Part shown: one piece after another, positions 41,375 through 49,103 of the stretch | Position numbering within the stretch: the stretch's first letter is position 1 | Layout of the letters: every line of letters starts with the position of its first letter | DNA from: Eleftheria terrae | GTDB lineage: Bacteria; Pseudomonadota; Gammaproteobacteria; Burkholderiales; Burkholderiaceae_C | Reading direction: 5' to 3' | DNA length: 64,000 nucleotides | Assembly (NCBI RefSeq): GCF_030419005.1 | Contig: NZ_CP106951.1 | Span: forward strand, 682,001 to 746,000 | Notes under the pieces: model-generated | The model's input: only the letters and a program-made list of their open reading frames with translations | What the model was told of the DNA's origin: nothing | Databases searched by the model: none | Made by a program: the position numbers and the translations under genes

Positions 41375-41596
41375 TCGCTCTACCTTCTCCATCCCTTTGC
41401 GTAGATCACCGTTGCCTGGCCTGTCACCCTGGCGGGGCCGGCCGGTGCGGCACGCCGGCTCGCCCGGCATGACAGCCGGCGCCAGGATAGCCGTCCCGGC
41501 GCCGGCCTTCCCACCGTTGCCTGCACCAGGCAACGCCTCCACCACCCGTGCAGGGCCGGCGGGCGCCGGCATCGCACTTGACCGAAGGAGTCTTCA

Positions 41597-43030
41597 ATGC
41601 AACGGCAGTATTCCAGCACCCCCCCCGCCCGGCGGCGCCGCCTTCCGCTGCTGGCCGCCAGCACGCTCGCAGCCTGGCTGGCCGCCTGCGGCGGCGGCGG
41701 TGGCACGGCGGAAAGCGCCCAGGACGCCGGGCCCGGCGCGCCGGCCGAGGCGCAGGCGCAGCATGCTGCCGTCGGCCCCATCCAGGCCAGCCACGAGACG
41801 CCGCGCGAGACCGGGGGCGCTGACATGGACGACCCTGCCGTGTGGGTCCACCCGGACGAGGACGATGCGGAAGACTCGCTCATCGTCGCTGCCGCCAAGA
41901 AAGGCGGGCTGCGCGTCTACGACCTGAAGGGCCGGCCGGTGCAGACCATTGCGGCGCAGCTGGATGCCGAAGGCGAGCCGCTGAACCGCTTCAACAACGT
42001 GGACGTCGCCTACCGCTTCAAGCTGGGCGGCAAGCATGTGGACATTGCGGTGGCCAGCGACCGCATCCAGGACAAGCTGCGCGTCTGGCGCATCGACGAG
42101 GACTACGACCTGGACGACGGGGAGCCGCCCCTGGTCGACGCCACCTCCGCCACCATGCCGCGGCTCTTCCCGACCCGCCCGGCGCCGGACGACCGGGAGC
42201 ATGGCAGCGTGCCCAACCCGAATGACGGCAAGCACACCGCCTACGGCCTGGCGCTCTACCGCGACAAGGCCAGCGGCAAGGTCTACGCCTTCGTGAACCA
42301 GAACAACGAGGCAGTGATCGCGCAGTACGAGCTGGTCGACGACGGCCACAAGAAGATCAGCGCCCGCCTGGTGCGCGAATGGCGCTTCCCGTACACCCAC
42401 CGCGGCCAGGACCTTACGCAGGAAGACGAGAACGATCCTGCACGCGACTTCAGCCCGCAGTTCGAAGGCATGGTGGTCGACCAGCAGACCGGCATCCTCT
42501 ATGCAGCGCAGGAAGACGTCGGCATCTGGCGCATCAACGTCAAGACCGGCGTCGCTGAAGACCGCCCCTTCTACGAAACACGCGCCTTCGATCCGAACAG
42601 CCGGGTGGCGCGCGACGTCGAAGGCCTGACGATCTACTACGCCGCGGGCGGCAAGGGCTACCTGCTCGCCTCCAGCCAGGGCAAGGCCCATGGCGAGCCG
42701 CCGACCCAGGCCACCCCCGGGCTGGACGACACCTTCGTGGTCTTCGAACGGCAGGGGCAGAACCGCCTGCTCGGCAGCTTCAGGGTCGAGCCCCAGGCCG
42801 GCAAGGGCATCGACGGCGTGCAGGAGTCCGATGGCTCGGATGTCAGCAATGTCGCGCTGCCCGGCTTCAAGCACGGCCTGTTCATCGCGCAGGACGGCTA
42901 TGACAACGATGTGTTCGACGGCTCGGAAACCGCCACCAACCTGAAGCTGGTGCCCTGGGACACGATTGCCACACGCTTCCCGGGCGGCCCGCTGACGGTC
43001 GACACCGGCTACAACCCGCGCCGGCCCTGA
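41597..43030 (+). CDS. beta-propeller phytase, lipoprotein
   Basis: A 477-residue calcium-dependent phytase that releases phosphate from inositol hexakisphosphate outside the cytoplasm. A lipoprotein signal peptide ends at WLAAC (Cys31), followed by a Gly-rich linker. The propeller shows typical family segments: DDPAVWVHPDEDDAEDS, RFNNVDVAYRF, EGMVVDQQTGILYAAQEDVGIW, DVEGLTIYYAAGGKGYLLASS, DGVQESDGSDVSNV and HGLFIAQDG. These include acidic residues that bind calcium and phosphate. It stands alone and ends in a strong hairpin. Phosphate-responsive regulation is plausible but no pho-box was identified. Confidence 0.9.
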   Translation: MQRQYSSTPPARRRRLPLLAASTLAAWLAACGGGGGTAESAQDAGPGAPAEAQAQHAAVGPIQASHETPRETGGADMDDPAVWVHPDEDDAEDSLIVAAAKKGGLRVYDLKGRPVQTIAAQLDAEGEPLNRFNNVDVAYRFKLGGKHVDIAVASDRIQDKLRVWRIDEDYDLDDGEPPLVDATSATMPRLFPTRPAPDDREHGSVPNPNDGKHTAYGLALYRDKASGKVYAFVNQNNEAVIAQYELVDDGHKKISARLVREWRFPYTHRGQDLTQEDENDPARDFSPQFEGMVVDQQTGILYAAQEDVGIWRINVKTGVAEDRPFYETRAFDPNSRVARDVEGLTIYYAAGGKGYLLASSQGKAHGEPPTQATPGLDDTFVVFERQGQNRLLGSFRVEPQAGKGIDGVQESDGSDVSNVALPGFKHGLFIAQDGYDNDVFDGSETATNLKLVPWDTIATRFPGGPLTVDTGYNPRRP

Positions 43031-43061
43031 CGCTGGCAACTGGCGCGGCCAGCCCGCGCAA

Positions 43062-43090
43062 AGGAAGGCCGCCGCCGTGGCGGCCTTCCT
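43062..43090 (+). terminator. 12-bp hairpin after the phytase gene
   Basis: A perfect stem AGGAAGGCCGCC / GGCGGCCTTCCT with a 5-base loop lies 31 bases after the stop. The stem is long and GC-rich but is not followed by a U-run. Confidence 0.55.
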
Positions 43091-43133
43091 GACGGCAAAC
43101 TGACGGGCGCAGGCCGAACTTCGGGCGGTCTGC

Positions 43134-43153
43134 ACCTGTCCCTTAGGACAGGA
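43134..43153. promoter_or_regulatory. lux-box-like palindrome
   Basis: ACCTGTCCCTTAGGACAGGA has the layout of a lux box (ACCTGT-N8-ACAGGT) with 11 of 12 outer positions matching, inside a perfect 7-bp inverted repeat CCTGTCC / GGACAGG. It lies 625 bases before the LuxR-type gene. Its left 11 bases recur at 63943-63953 in front of the biosynthetic operon. Confidence 0.6.
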
Positions 43154-43626
43154 AGGTGAATCGCTTCCAACGCCAAATGGGAGTGCTTCACAGAATTTAC
43201 CCATGCTGGCAGCGTCTGTGCTCACTGCCCGGCGCTGCCAGGACTTGTCCACCCCGTCGAGGCAGGACAATGAGGCAACAATTCCCTGCATCCCGCACCA
43301 ACACAGGCACCTAGCAAGTTTGTGGCCTACAAAATTACACCAAGCGTAACCTGCACTGCGGAAACATTTGTTGTGATGTTATTTTGGGCCGTAGTCAGGA
43401 TACTTGCTTGAAGCTTTGCCATACCCCAACACCCGGTGTCCTCCTGCACGGGGAATCCTGATTTTCAGGTCCACCTCGACAACGTGGCGCTGTTCCGGAT
43501 GGCCGAGCCACACGCAACCTGCGATGTGCCGGCCACCATCGGGCCGGTTCCTGGCAGACACCCGCCCGCCGCGCGCCATTGGCGCACCCGCGCAGCCGAT
43601 CCACGATGACTGGAAGGAGGAACTAC

Positions 43627-43725
43627 TTGGACATTATCCAAAACGCAGCTGTTTGCATGGCACGGTCCGCTGGGACCATCCCCGCTCGCTCGGCGAATCT
43701 TTTCTCCTGCAGGAAATTCGGCTAG
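43627..43725 (+). CDS. possible 32-residue small ORF upstream of the LuxR-type gene
   Basis: A TTG start follows an unusually strong ribosome site (GGAAGGAGG, six-base spacing). The peptide has two Cys and no obvious hydrophobic segment. It ends 53 bases before the LuxR-type start. No family is recognisable; it could be a leader peptide or chance. Confidence 0.2.
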   Translation: MDIIQNAAVCMARSAGTIPARSANLFSCRKFG

Positions 43726-43778
43726 TCGGCGGGTCCAGTTATTTGCGAACCCGGTAAAAGATGTTCACGGGAGGAGTT

Positions 43779-44558
43779 ATGGACGGATCAACTACTCCGA
43801 CGGGGGAGTTGGAGACACTTTCCAAAATCGTCAATGAGATCAAACCGACCGGGGATCTGCTCGACCAGCTCGATCAGTTCTCCGCGAAGGTCAATGAAGT
43901 CATTCCATTCAAAAAATGCGTGTTGCTGCACGAGCGAGACGGCAAATCGATCTCGCGCGGCATCATCTATCGCAGCAACGGCCGGCCGTCGGAGCGGGAG
44001 GAAGGCAGCCGCGGCCGCTCATGGATCGGCCCGCCGATCGGAATCAGCCGCTACCTGGCTTGCTTCGAGAAGAGCGAGGCACTCGACAATGCATTTTTCT
44101 GGCGCGACACCGGCACGATGGATGGGGATTTCGATCCCCGTGTCGCCGAGTTGAGGAACCAGATGAAGGGCGGCGAAGGGGTGGCGGGCAGCGTCCGGTC
44201 GCTCAGTTCCGACACCGGTGATGTCGCCACCCTGTTCCAGCTGGAATGCACGCGCGGCACGCTGCGCATGCGGCACCTGCTGATGGTCAGCTTCATTGCC
44301 TTTTACCTGCATTCCAGCTTCACGCTGCGGGTGGTGGATTCGACCTGGCAGGATGAACCGTCGGGCGTGAACCTGACGGCCAAGGAAAAAGAGGTGTTGA
44401 AGTGGGTGATCGAGGGAAAAACGTCCTGGGAAGTTGGCCGGATACTCTCGATGTCTGAGCGCACCGTGAAGTTTCACTTGAAGAACGTCTACACGAAATT
44501 GAATGTCTCCAATCGCGCGCAGGCGGTCACCGTGGCGAGCCGCTTGAGACTGATATAA
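43779..44558 (+). CDS. LuxR family transcriptional regulator
   Basis: A 259-residue regulator. The C-terminus (about 193-255) is a LuxR/GerE helix-turn-helix (LTAKEKEVLKWVIEGKTSWE, then SMSERTVKFHLKNVYTKL). The N-terminal domain (about 10-170) has the size of an autoinducer-binding domain, but the signature W-x3-Y, D-P and W residues of acyl-homoserine-lactone receptors are not evident, so its ligand may differ. The ATG at 43779 was chosen over 43761 because GGGAGGAG lies just upstream. Base composition is less GC-rich than the neighbours. It is convergent with the biosynthetic operon, whose promoter carries a matching lux-box half, so it probably regulates the cluster. No luxI gene is present here. 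Confidence 0.88.
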   Translation: MDGSTTPTGELETLSKIVNEIKPTGDLLDQLDQFSAKVNEVIPFKKCVLLHERDGKSISRGIIYRSNGRPSEREEGSRGRSWIGPPIGISRYLACFEKSEALDNAFFWRDTGTMDGDFDPRVAELRNQMKGGEGVAGSVRSLSSDTGDVATLFQLECTRGTLRMRHLLMVSFIAFYLHSSFTLRVVDSTWQDEPSGVNLTAKEKEVLKWVIEGKTSWEVGRILSMSERTVKFHLKNVYTKLNVSNRAQAVTVASRLRLI

Positions 44559-44751
44559 GGGCCGGCCGCTTGCGGGCGTTCTCGCGGACTCGCCAGCGCC
44601 TGTCGCTGATCAGCCGCCGGGGACGGAGGGAGCGCGCGGCGCGGTGATACTGGCAGCGCAGCAAGGCCGTGCGGCCGGGCCGTGTGGGTGACGCGGCACC
44701 GCCCTGTTATTCGGCATGCGCCGCCGCAAACGCGGCCACAGCAGCCCTGCG

Positions 44752-47415
44752 TCAAGCGCGAGCAGGCACGCTCATCACTTCCGCCGCCCCGGCCTCAGGC
44801 CCCGCCGACGCAGGCCCGGCGTCAGCCCTTCCCGTGGAGTACCCCAAGTAGCCGGTGGCCGCGAAATGGTCCAGGTAGCGGTCCAGCCAGTCCTCCATCC
44901 TGCCGAGGCCAGCCAGGGCTTGCGGGGCCAGCTCCAGCAGGCCGGCATGGTCGATCGCCATTGGCTCGCCGATCGAGGGGTCCTGCATCGGATTGAGCTT
45001 GCGCAGCACGGGCAGCACCATCGCCAGCGGATGTTCCGGCGCTGTCTTCAGCCGGGCCGACAGGCCTGCCAGCCAGGTGTTGAAATCCATCCGCTCGAGC
45101 CGGTGGCCGCGGCGTTCCAGCTGGTCGAGCACGGCGTCGAGCGTGTGCCAGCGAGGGTTGACCACATGCACCGCACGGCCCCAGACCACCTCGCCCTGCA
45201 GGGAGGCTTCCACGATGGCCGCGGCGACCCGGTCGACCGGCAGCATGTTGTCGTGGCCGGCCTGGCGGGGAGCGATGCCGAAATCCACCACCCCTTTGAG
45301 GAGGCGGCTGAACAGGTCGTCCTGGTTCATCCGACCGCTGAGCGAGTGGCCGACCACGCGTGATGGCCGGTAGATGCTGACTGGCAGGCCGCGCGCCGCG
45401 GCGCTGCAGAGCAGTTGCTCGGCCACCCATTTGCTTTGCTCGTAGCCACCCAGCAACCGCGGATGCAGCTCCACCTGCAGCTGCTCCGGCAGGCGTGGCC
45501 GGGCGCGGTCGAGCACGCCCACGGTCGAGACGTAATGCACCGGCTTTGCCCGCCCCTGGCAGGCCAACCGCAGGATGTCCTCGGTGGCCAGCACATTGAC
45601 CGGCTTGAGCTTCGCATACGGCAAGAGGAAGTTGACGGCGGCCCCGTTGTGGTAGATCAGGTCGATCTCCTCCGCCAGCTGGGCGAAGCGCTCGGCGGTG
45701 AGCCCGAGCCGCGGCTCGCCCAGTTCGCCCGGCAGGGCCACGATGCGGGCGGCAGCTTCTGGCTCCCAGAGGTCGTGCGACTGCAAGGCGGCGGTTAGCC
45801 GCTGCAAGCCGCTGTGGGCGTCGCGGGCCCGCACCAGGCAGATCACGCGGGCCTCGGTGTGGCGCAGCAGTTCGGCCAGCAGGTGCACGCCGAGGAAGCC
45901 GGTCGCACCGGTCAGGAAGACCGTGCGCGGCTGGGTGGGGCGCACAGGACCGGGCGGGCGGATATCGGCCGGCAGGACCGCCTCGGTGGCCAGGTCGGGC
46001 ATGGCGGGGCCGGCGGCCTCGCCGCCGAGCTCGATGGCCTGGGCCAGGCCCGCGATGGTGGGCGCGGCCAGCAGCGTCTCGAGATCGAGCGCGGTGCCAA
46101 GGGCCTCCTCCACCTGGAACAGCATCACCGACGCGAGCAGCGACTGTCCGCCCAGGTCGAAGAAGTTGTCCTGTACCGAGATGCGATCCTGCTTGAGCAG
46201 GCGGCACCAGATGCCGTGCAGCGTGGCCTCGGTGGCCGTGCGCGGCGCGGTGGCGGCGCTGCGCACGGCCGGCCGCCAGTCCCCTTCGACCAAGGCGGCG
46301 GCAGAAGGCAGCGGCGGCACCACCTCGATCAGCTCGGCGTCTGCCAGGCCGAGTTGCTCGCAGGTGGCACGCAGCCGCTCGCTGGTGCCGACGCCGACAT
46401 CGGCGTCTTCGGTCAAGGTGTAGAACACGCTGCAGCGCCATTCGCGCCGCCCGTCGAGCCGCTCGACCACCGCCACGTCGCGCAGGCCCGGGCAGGCTGC
46501 CCGAAGCTCGGCTGGCAGGTGGGCCCGTGCCGGGCTCGGGGTGTCGAGGCCGGCATGGGCATCAGGCCAGTCGGCATGGCAGCCGTCCGGGGCCATCCAG
46601 CCGTGCACGGGCGCCAGCAGCAGCGTGCCATCGCGCATGGCGAGATGGGCGGCGTGCCAGGGCGTGCCGTTGAGCCGCAGGGTGGCGGGCACGCTGGGGC
46701 CTCCGGCGGCCAGGCAGCCGCGGGCGCCGGTGCCGGCCGGGTGCAGGTGCCGATCGAGCACCTGCAGGCTGCCGCCGGGCACGGGGTGGGCGAGGCCGGT
46801 GCCGGCGACTTGCCGGGCATGGGGGAGCGATGCCCCCGGCCAGTGCCATTCGCTGACGGCCCGGCTGCCGGCAGGCAGCGCCGCCAGGCGGCCCTGCAAG
46901 CCAGGGGTCAGGCCGGCGGCGTCGAGCAGCCAGTGGTCCGCGGCGAGCGCCGGCAAGTGCGGCTGACGGCTCAACTGGCGGGTTTGGGCCGCATCGAAAG
47001 CGACGCTGTGCCAGCGTGCGCCGGGCGCCACCAGTGGGCGCGCCAGGTCGTTGCCGGGGCCCCAGGGTCCGGTCTGCGCCAGCCTGCGCACTTCCAGCCC
47101 GGCAGCCAGGGCCGCCAGGGCCAGCCAGAGGTGCGCGCCCTCCGCCAGCGGGCCGGTGAGCGCCACCGCCCGGGCCGTGCCCACCGGGCAGGCAGCCAGG
47201 AAGCTGTCGGCCGCCTGCAGCAGCTGGCCTTCGCCGTAGCGCAGGAACTGCCAGTCCCCCTGCCCGCCGCGACAGAGCCGGCTGCAGGCACCGGGTGGCC
47301 CGCGGGCCGGGTCGGGGTCGACGGGCGCGTCGTCGTCATCGGCCAGTGGCGCGAAGCGATGGCCGGGCCAGCCGTCTGGCAGTGGCCCGAAGCCGGCGGT
47401 GGCCTGGGGCCGCAT
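44752..47415 (-). CDS. NRPS terminal module, 3' part: degenerate A - T - thioester reductase (frameshifted from its 5' part)
   Basis: About 887 codons that continue the gene starting at 49073, shifted by one base at the six-G run near 47415-47422. It holds the rest of a degenerate adenylation domain (no SGSTGxPKG loop, no TGD, and the A10 Lys lost), a thiolation domain with LGGQSLLASVM, and a thioester reductase domain beginning TVFLTGATGFLGVHLLAELL with the Tyr/Lys site in YEQSKWVAEQLL. The reductase would release the peptidyl thioester with NAD(P)H as an aldehyde or alcohol. The ATG at 47415 is only the first Met after the shift. With one extra G the gene reads straight through as C-A-T-R, about 1440 residues. 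Confidence 0.85.
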   Translation of the reverse strand: MRPQATAGFGPLPDGWPGHRFAPLADDDDAPVDPDPARGPPGACSRLCRGGQGDWQFLRYGEGQLLQAADSFLAACPVGTARAVALTGPLAEGAHLWLALAALAAGLEVRRLAQTGPWGPGNDLARPLVAPGARWHSVAFDAAQTRQLSRQPHLPALAADHWLLDAAGLTPGLQGRLAALPAGSRAVSEWHWPGASLPHARQVAGTGLAHPVPGGSLQVLDRHLHPAGTGARGCLAAGGPSVPATLRLNGTPWHAAHLAMRDGTLLLAPVHGWMAPDGCHADWPDAHAGLDTPSPARAHLPAELRAACPGLRDVAVVERLDGRREWRCSVFYTLTEDADVGVGTSERLRATCEQLGLADAELIEVVPPLPSAAALVEGDWRPAVRSAATAPRTATEATLHGIWCRLLKQDRISVQDNFFDLGGQSLLASVMLFQVEEALGTALDLETLLAAPTIAGLAQAIELGGEAAGPAMPDLATEAVLPADIRPPGPVRPTQPRTVFLTGATGFLGVHLLAELLRHTEARVICLVRARDAHSGLQRLTAALQSHDLWEPEAAARIVALPGELGEPRLGLTAERFAQLAEEIDLIYHNGAAVNFLLPYAKLKPVNVLATEDILRLACQGRAKPVHYVSTVGVLDRARPRLPEQLQVELHPRLLGGYEQSKWVAEQLLCSAAARGLPVSIYRPSRVVGHSLSGRMNQDDLFSRLLKGVVDFGIAPRQAGHDNMLPVDRVAAAIVEASLQGEVVWGRAVHVVNPRWHTLDAVLDQLERRGHRLERMDFNTWLAGLSARLKTAPEHPLAMVLPVLRKLNPMQDPSIGEPMAIDHAGLLELAPQALAGLGRMEDWLDRYLDHFAATGYLGYSTGRADAGPASAGPEAGAAEVMSVPARA

Positions 47416-49073
47416 TCCCCCCAGGCGCGAATGCCGGCGCCGAGGAGCGTGGGCAGGTCGGTGCCGGGCACCAGGCAGTCGACTCCGCAGGCCATGCCGG
47501 ACAGCAGCAGCACCAGCAACTGCAGCTCGTCGTCCGCCACCAGCAGCACCCGTTGGCCTGGGCGGACGCCGGCGAGTTGCCACTGCCGGCAAGCCTGCTG
47601 CAGCCAGCGCCGCAGGCGGCTGTAGCTCAGGGCCTGCGATGCATCGGCCCAGCAGCCGGCGTCGCCGGGGTGGGACTGCAAACGCGACAGGAAGGACACC
47701 GCCGTGGCGGCTTGCGGCGCGGGCGGGCCGAAGAAAGCCGGCGCGGCGTCCAGGCCCAGCTGGTCGAGCCGCCTGTCGCCGCCGTCCACCATGCACTGCA
47801 GCAGGTGCAGGTAATGGTGCAGCACCGCCTCGGCGCTCGCCGGCGGCGTGCGCGTGGCATCGCAGATCAGCTCGCAGTGCAAGGCCTCTCCTGGCTGCAC
47901 CACCAGGGCCAGGCCGTAATGGGTCTGTTCCTGCGCGCAGGCTTCGCTGGCCTGCAGGCCGTGGGCGCCGGCAAGCGCCTGGAAGGCGGCATGGCCGGGG
48001 TAGTTCTCGAACACGTAGATGGCGTCGAACAGGGGCTGGCCGGGCGGCAGTTCGGCGCAGCTGGCGATCTCGGTCAGCGGGCAGTCGGCATGCCGCTCGG
48101 TCTGCACGGTGTCGGCCTGCAGCGCGCGCAGCCACTCGTGCAGGCCCTGCCCGGCGGGCAAGGCCGCGCGCAGGGGAACCGTGTTGAGGCACAGGCCGAC
48201 CAACCGGTCGGCCCCCGGCAGCTCGGCAAAGCGGCCGGAGAACACCAGGCCGTGCACCACCTCGTCGCGGTCGGCCAGCAGGCCGAGCAGCAAGGCCCAG
48301 GCCCCCTGGCACAAGGTGTTGAGGGTCACCTGCGCCTCGCGGCAGCAGCGCGTGGCCGCGTCATTCCAGGCCGCCGGCAGGGCCGTGCGCAGGCGCAGCA
48401 CCGGGCGGGGACCGGCGGCCGGGGCCGACTCGGGCGCCAGCAGCGCCGGTGAGAAGGCCAGCGGCCGCCGCCAGCCTTTCAGCCGGGCCTTCCAGAAGGA
48501 CAGCGAGTCGCCGCGGTCGCGGCCGCGCAACCAGGCCACATGGTCGCGGAAGCGCCGCTGCGGCGGCGGCAGCGCCGGGCCGCCGCCGTAGAGCCGGAAC
48601 ACCTCCTGCAGCACCACCGGGGTGGACCAGCCATCGAGGATGGCGTGGTGGAAGCTCCACAGGAAGCGCCAGCCGCCCTGCCCCAGCGCGATCAGGTAGA
48701 GCCGCATCAGCGGCGCCACCGCCGGGTCGAAGCCGCGCTGGCGGTCGTCGTGCAGCAGCTGCGCGAAGCGCCGGTCCTGCTCGGCGGCGGGGAGATCGCG
48801 CCAGTCCAGCTCGGTGAAAGGCAGGGGCACCTCGCGACGCACCACCTGCACCGGCTTTTCCTCCTGCAGCCGCAGGAACAGCGTCTTCAGGCTGTCGTGC
48901 CGCTGCACCACGCCCTGCCAGGCCGCGCGGAAGCGGGCCACGTCCAGCGGCCCCTGCAGGCGGCAGGAGAAATGCTCCACATAGACGCCCGAGCCCGGTT
49001 CGCGCAGCGAGTGGAACAGCATGCCGTGCTGCAGCGGGGTCAGGTGGTAGAGAGTGTCGATGTTCTGCGTCAT
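46971..49073 (-). CDS. NRPS terminal module, 5' part: condensation domain and start of A domain
   Basis: Starts 30 bases after the first NRPS. Residues about 5-440 are a condensation domain with LTPLQHGMLFHSL, the active site FHHAILDGWS and FSGRFAELPGADRLVGLCLNTV. The LTPLQHGMLFH start is typical of condensation domains that accept a D-configured donor, which fits the epimerase domain of the upstream module. The opening of an adenylation-type domain follows to about residue 550; codons beyond about 47416 are out of frame and meaningless. Reading frame is restored in the following feature by one extra G. True frameshift, programmed shift and sequencing error cannot be told apart here. Confidence 0.85.
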   Translation of the reverse strand: MTQNIDTLYHLTPLQHGMLFHSLREPGSGVYVEHFSCRLQGPLDVARFRAAWQGVVQRHDSLKTLFLRLQEEKPVQVVRREVPLPFTELDWRDLPAAEQDRRFAQLLHDDRQRGFDPAVAPLMRLYLIALGQGGWRFLWSFHHAILDGWSTPVVLQEVFRLYGGGPALPPPQRRFRDHVAWLRGRDRGDSLSFWKARLKGWRRPLAFSPALLAPESAPAAGPRPVLRLRTALPAAWNDAATRCCREAQVTLNTLCQGAWALLLGLLADRDEVVHGLVFSGRFAELPGADRLVGLCLNTVPLRAALPAGQGLHEWLRALQADTVQTERHADCPLTEIASCAELPPGQPLFDAIYVFENYPGHAAFQALAGAHGLQASEACAQEQTHYGLALVVQPGEALHCELICDATRTPPASAEAVLHHYLHLLQCMVDGGDRRLDQLGLDAAPAFFGPPAPQAATAVSFLSRLQSHPGDAGCWADASQALSYSRLRRWLQQACRQWQLAGVRPGQRVLLVADDELQLLVLLLSGMACGVDCLVPGTDLPTLLGAGIRAWGECGPRPPPASGHCQTAGPAIASRHWPMTTTRPSTPTRPAGHPVPAAGSVAAGRGTGSSCATAKASCCRRPTASWLPARWARPGRWRSPARWRRARTSGWPWRPWLPGWKCAGWRRPDPGAPATTWRAHWWRPAHAGTASLSMRPKPAS

Positions 49074-49103
49074 GGGGCGTCCTGCGGGGCGGCCGGGCGG
49101 GGC

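Larger units (their letters stand above)
43031..43778. other. 748-base intergenic region before the LuxR-type gene
   Basis: Contains a hairpin after the phytase gene (43062-43090), a lux-box-like palindrome (43134-43153), an AT-rich stretch (about 43311-43385) and a possible tiny reading frame (43627-43725). A 117-codon frame starting at a TTG (43404) ends just before the LuxR-type gene but lacks any ribosome site or recognisable sequence and is not called. Confidence 0.6.

Noticed and set aside
43404..43757. 117-codon plus-strand frame before the LuxR-type gene
   Set aside because: TTG start without ribosome site, Pro/Arg/Ser-rich translation without any family, unlike neighbouring coding sequence.
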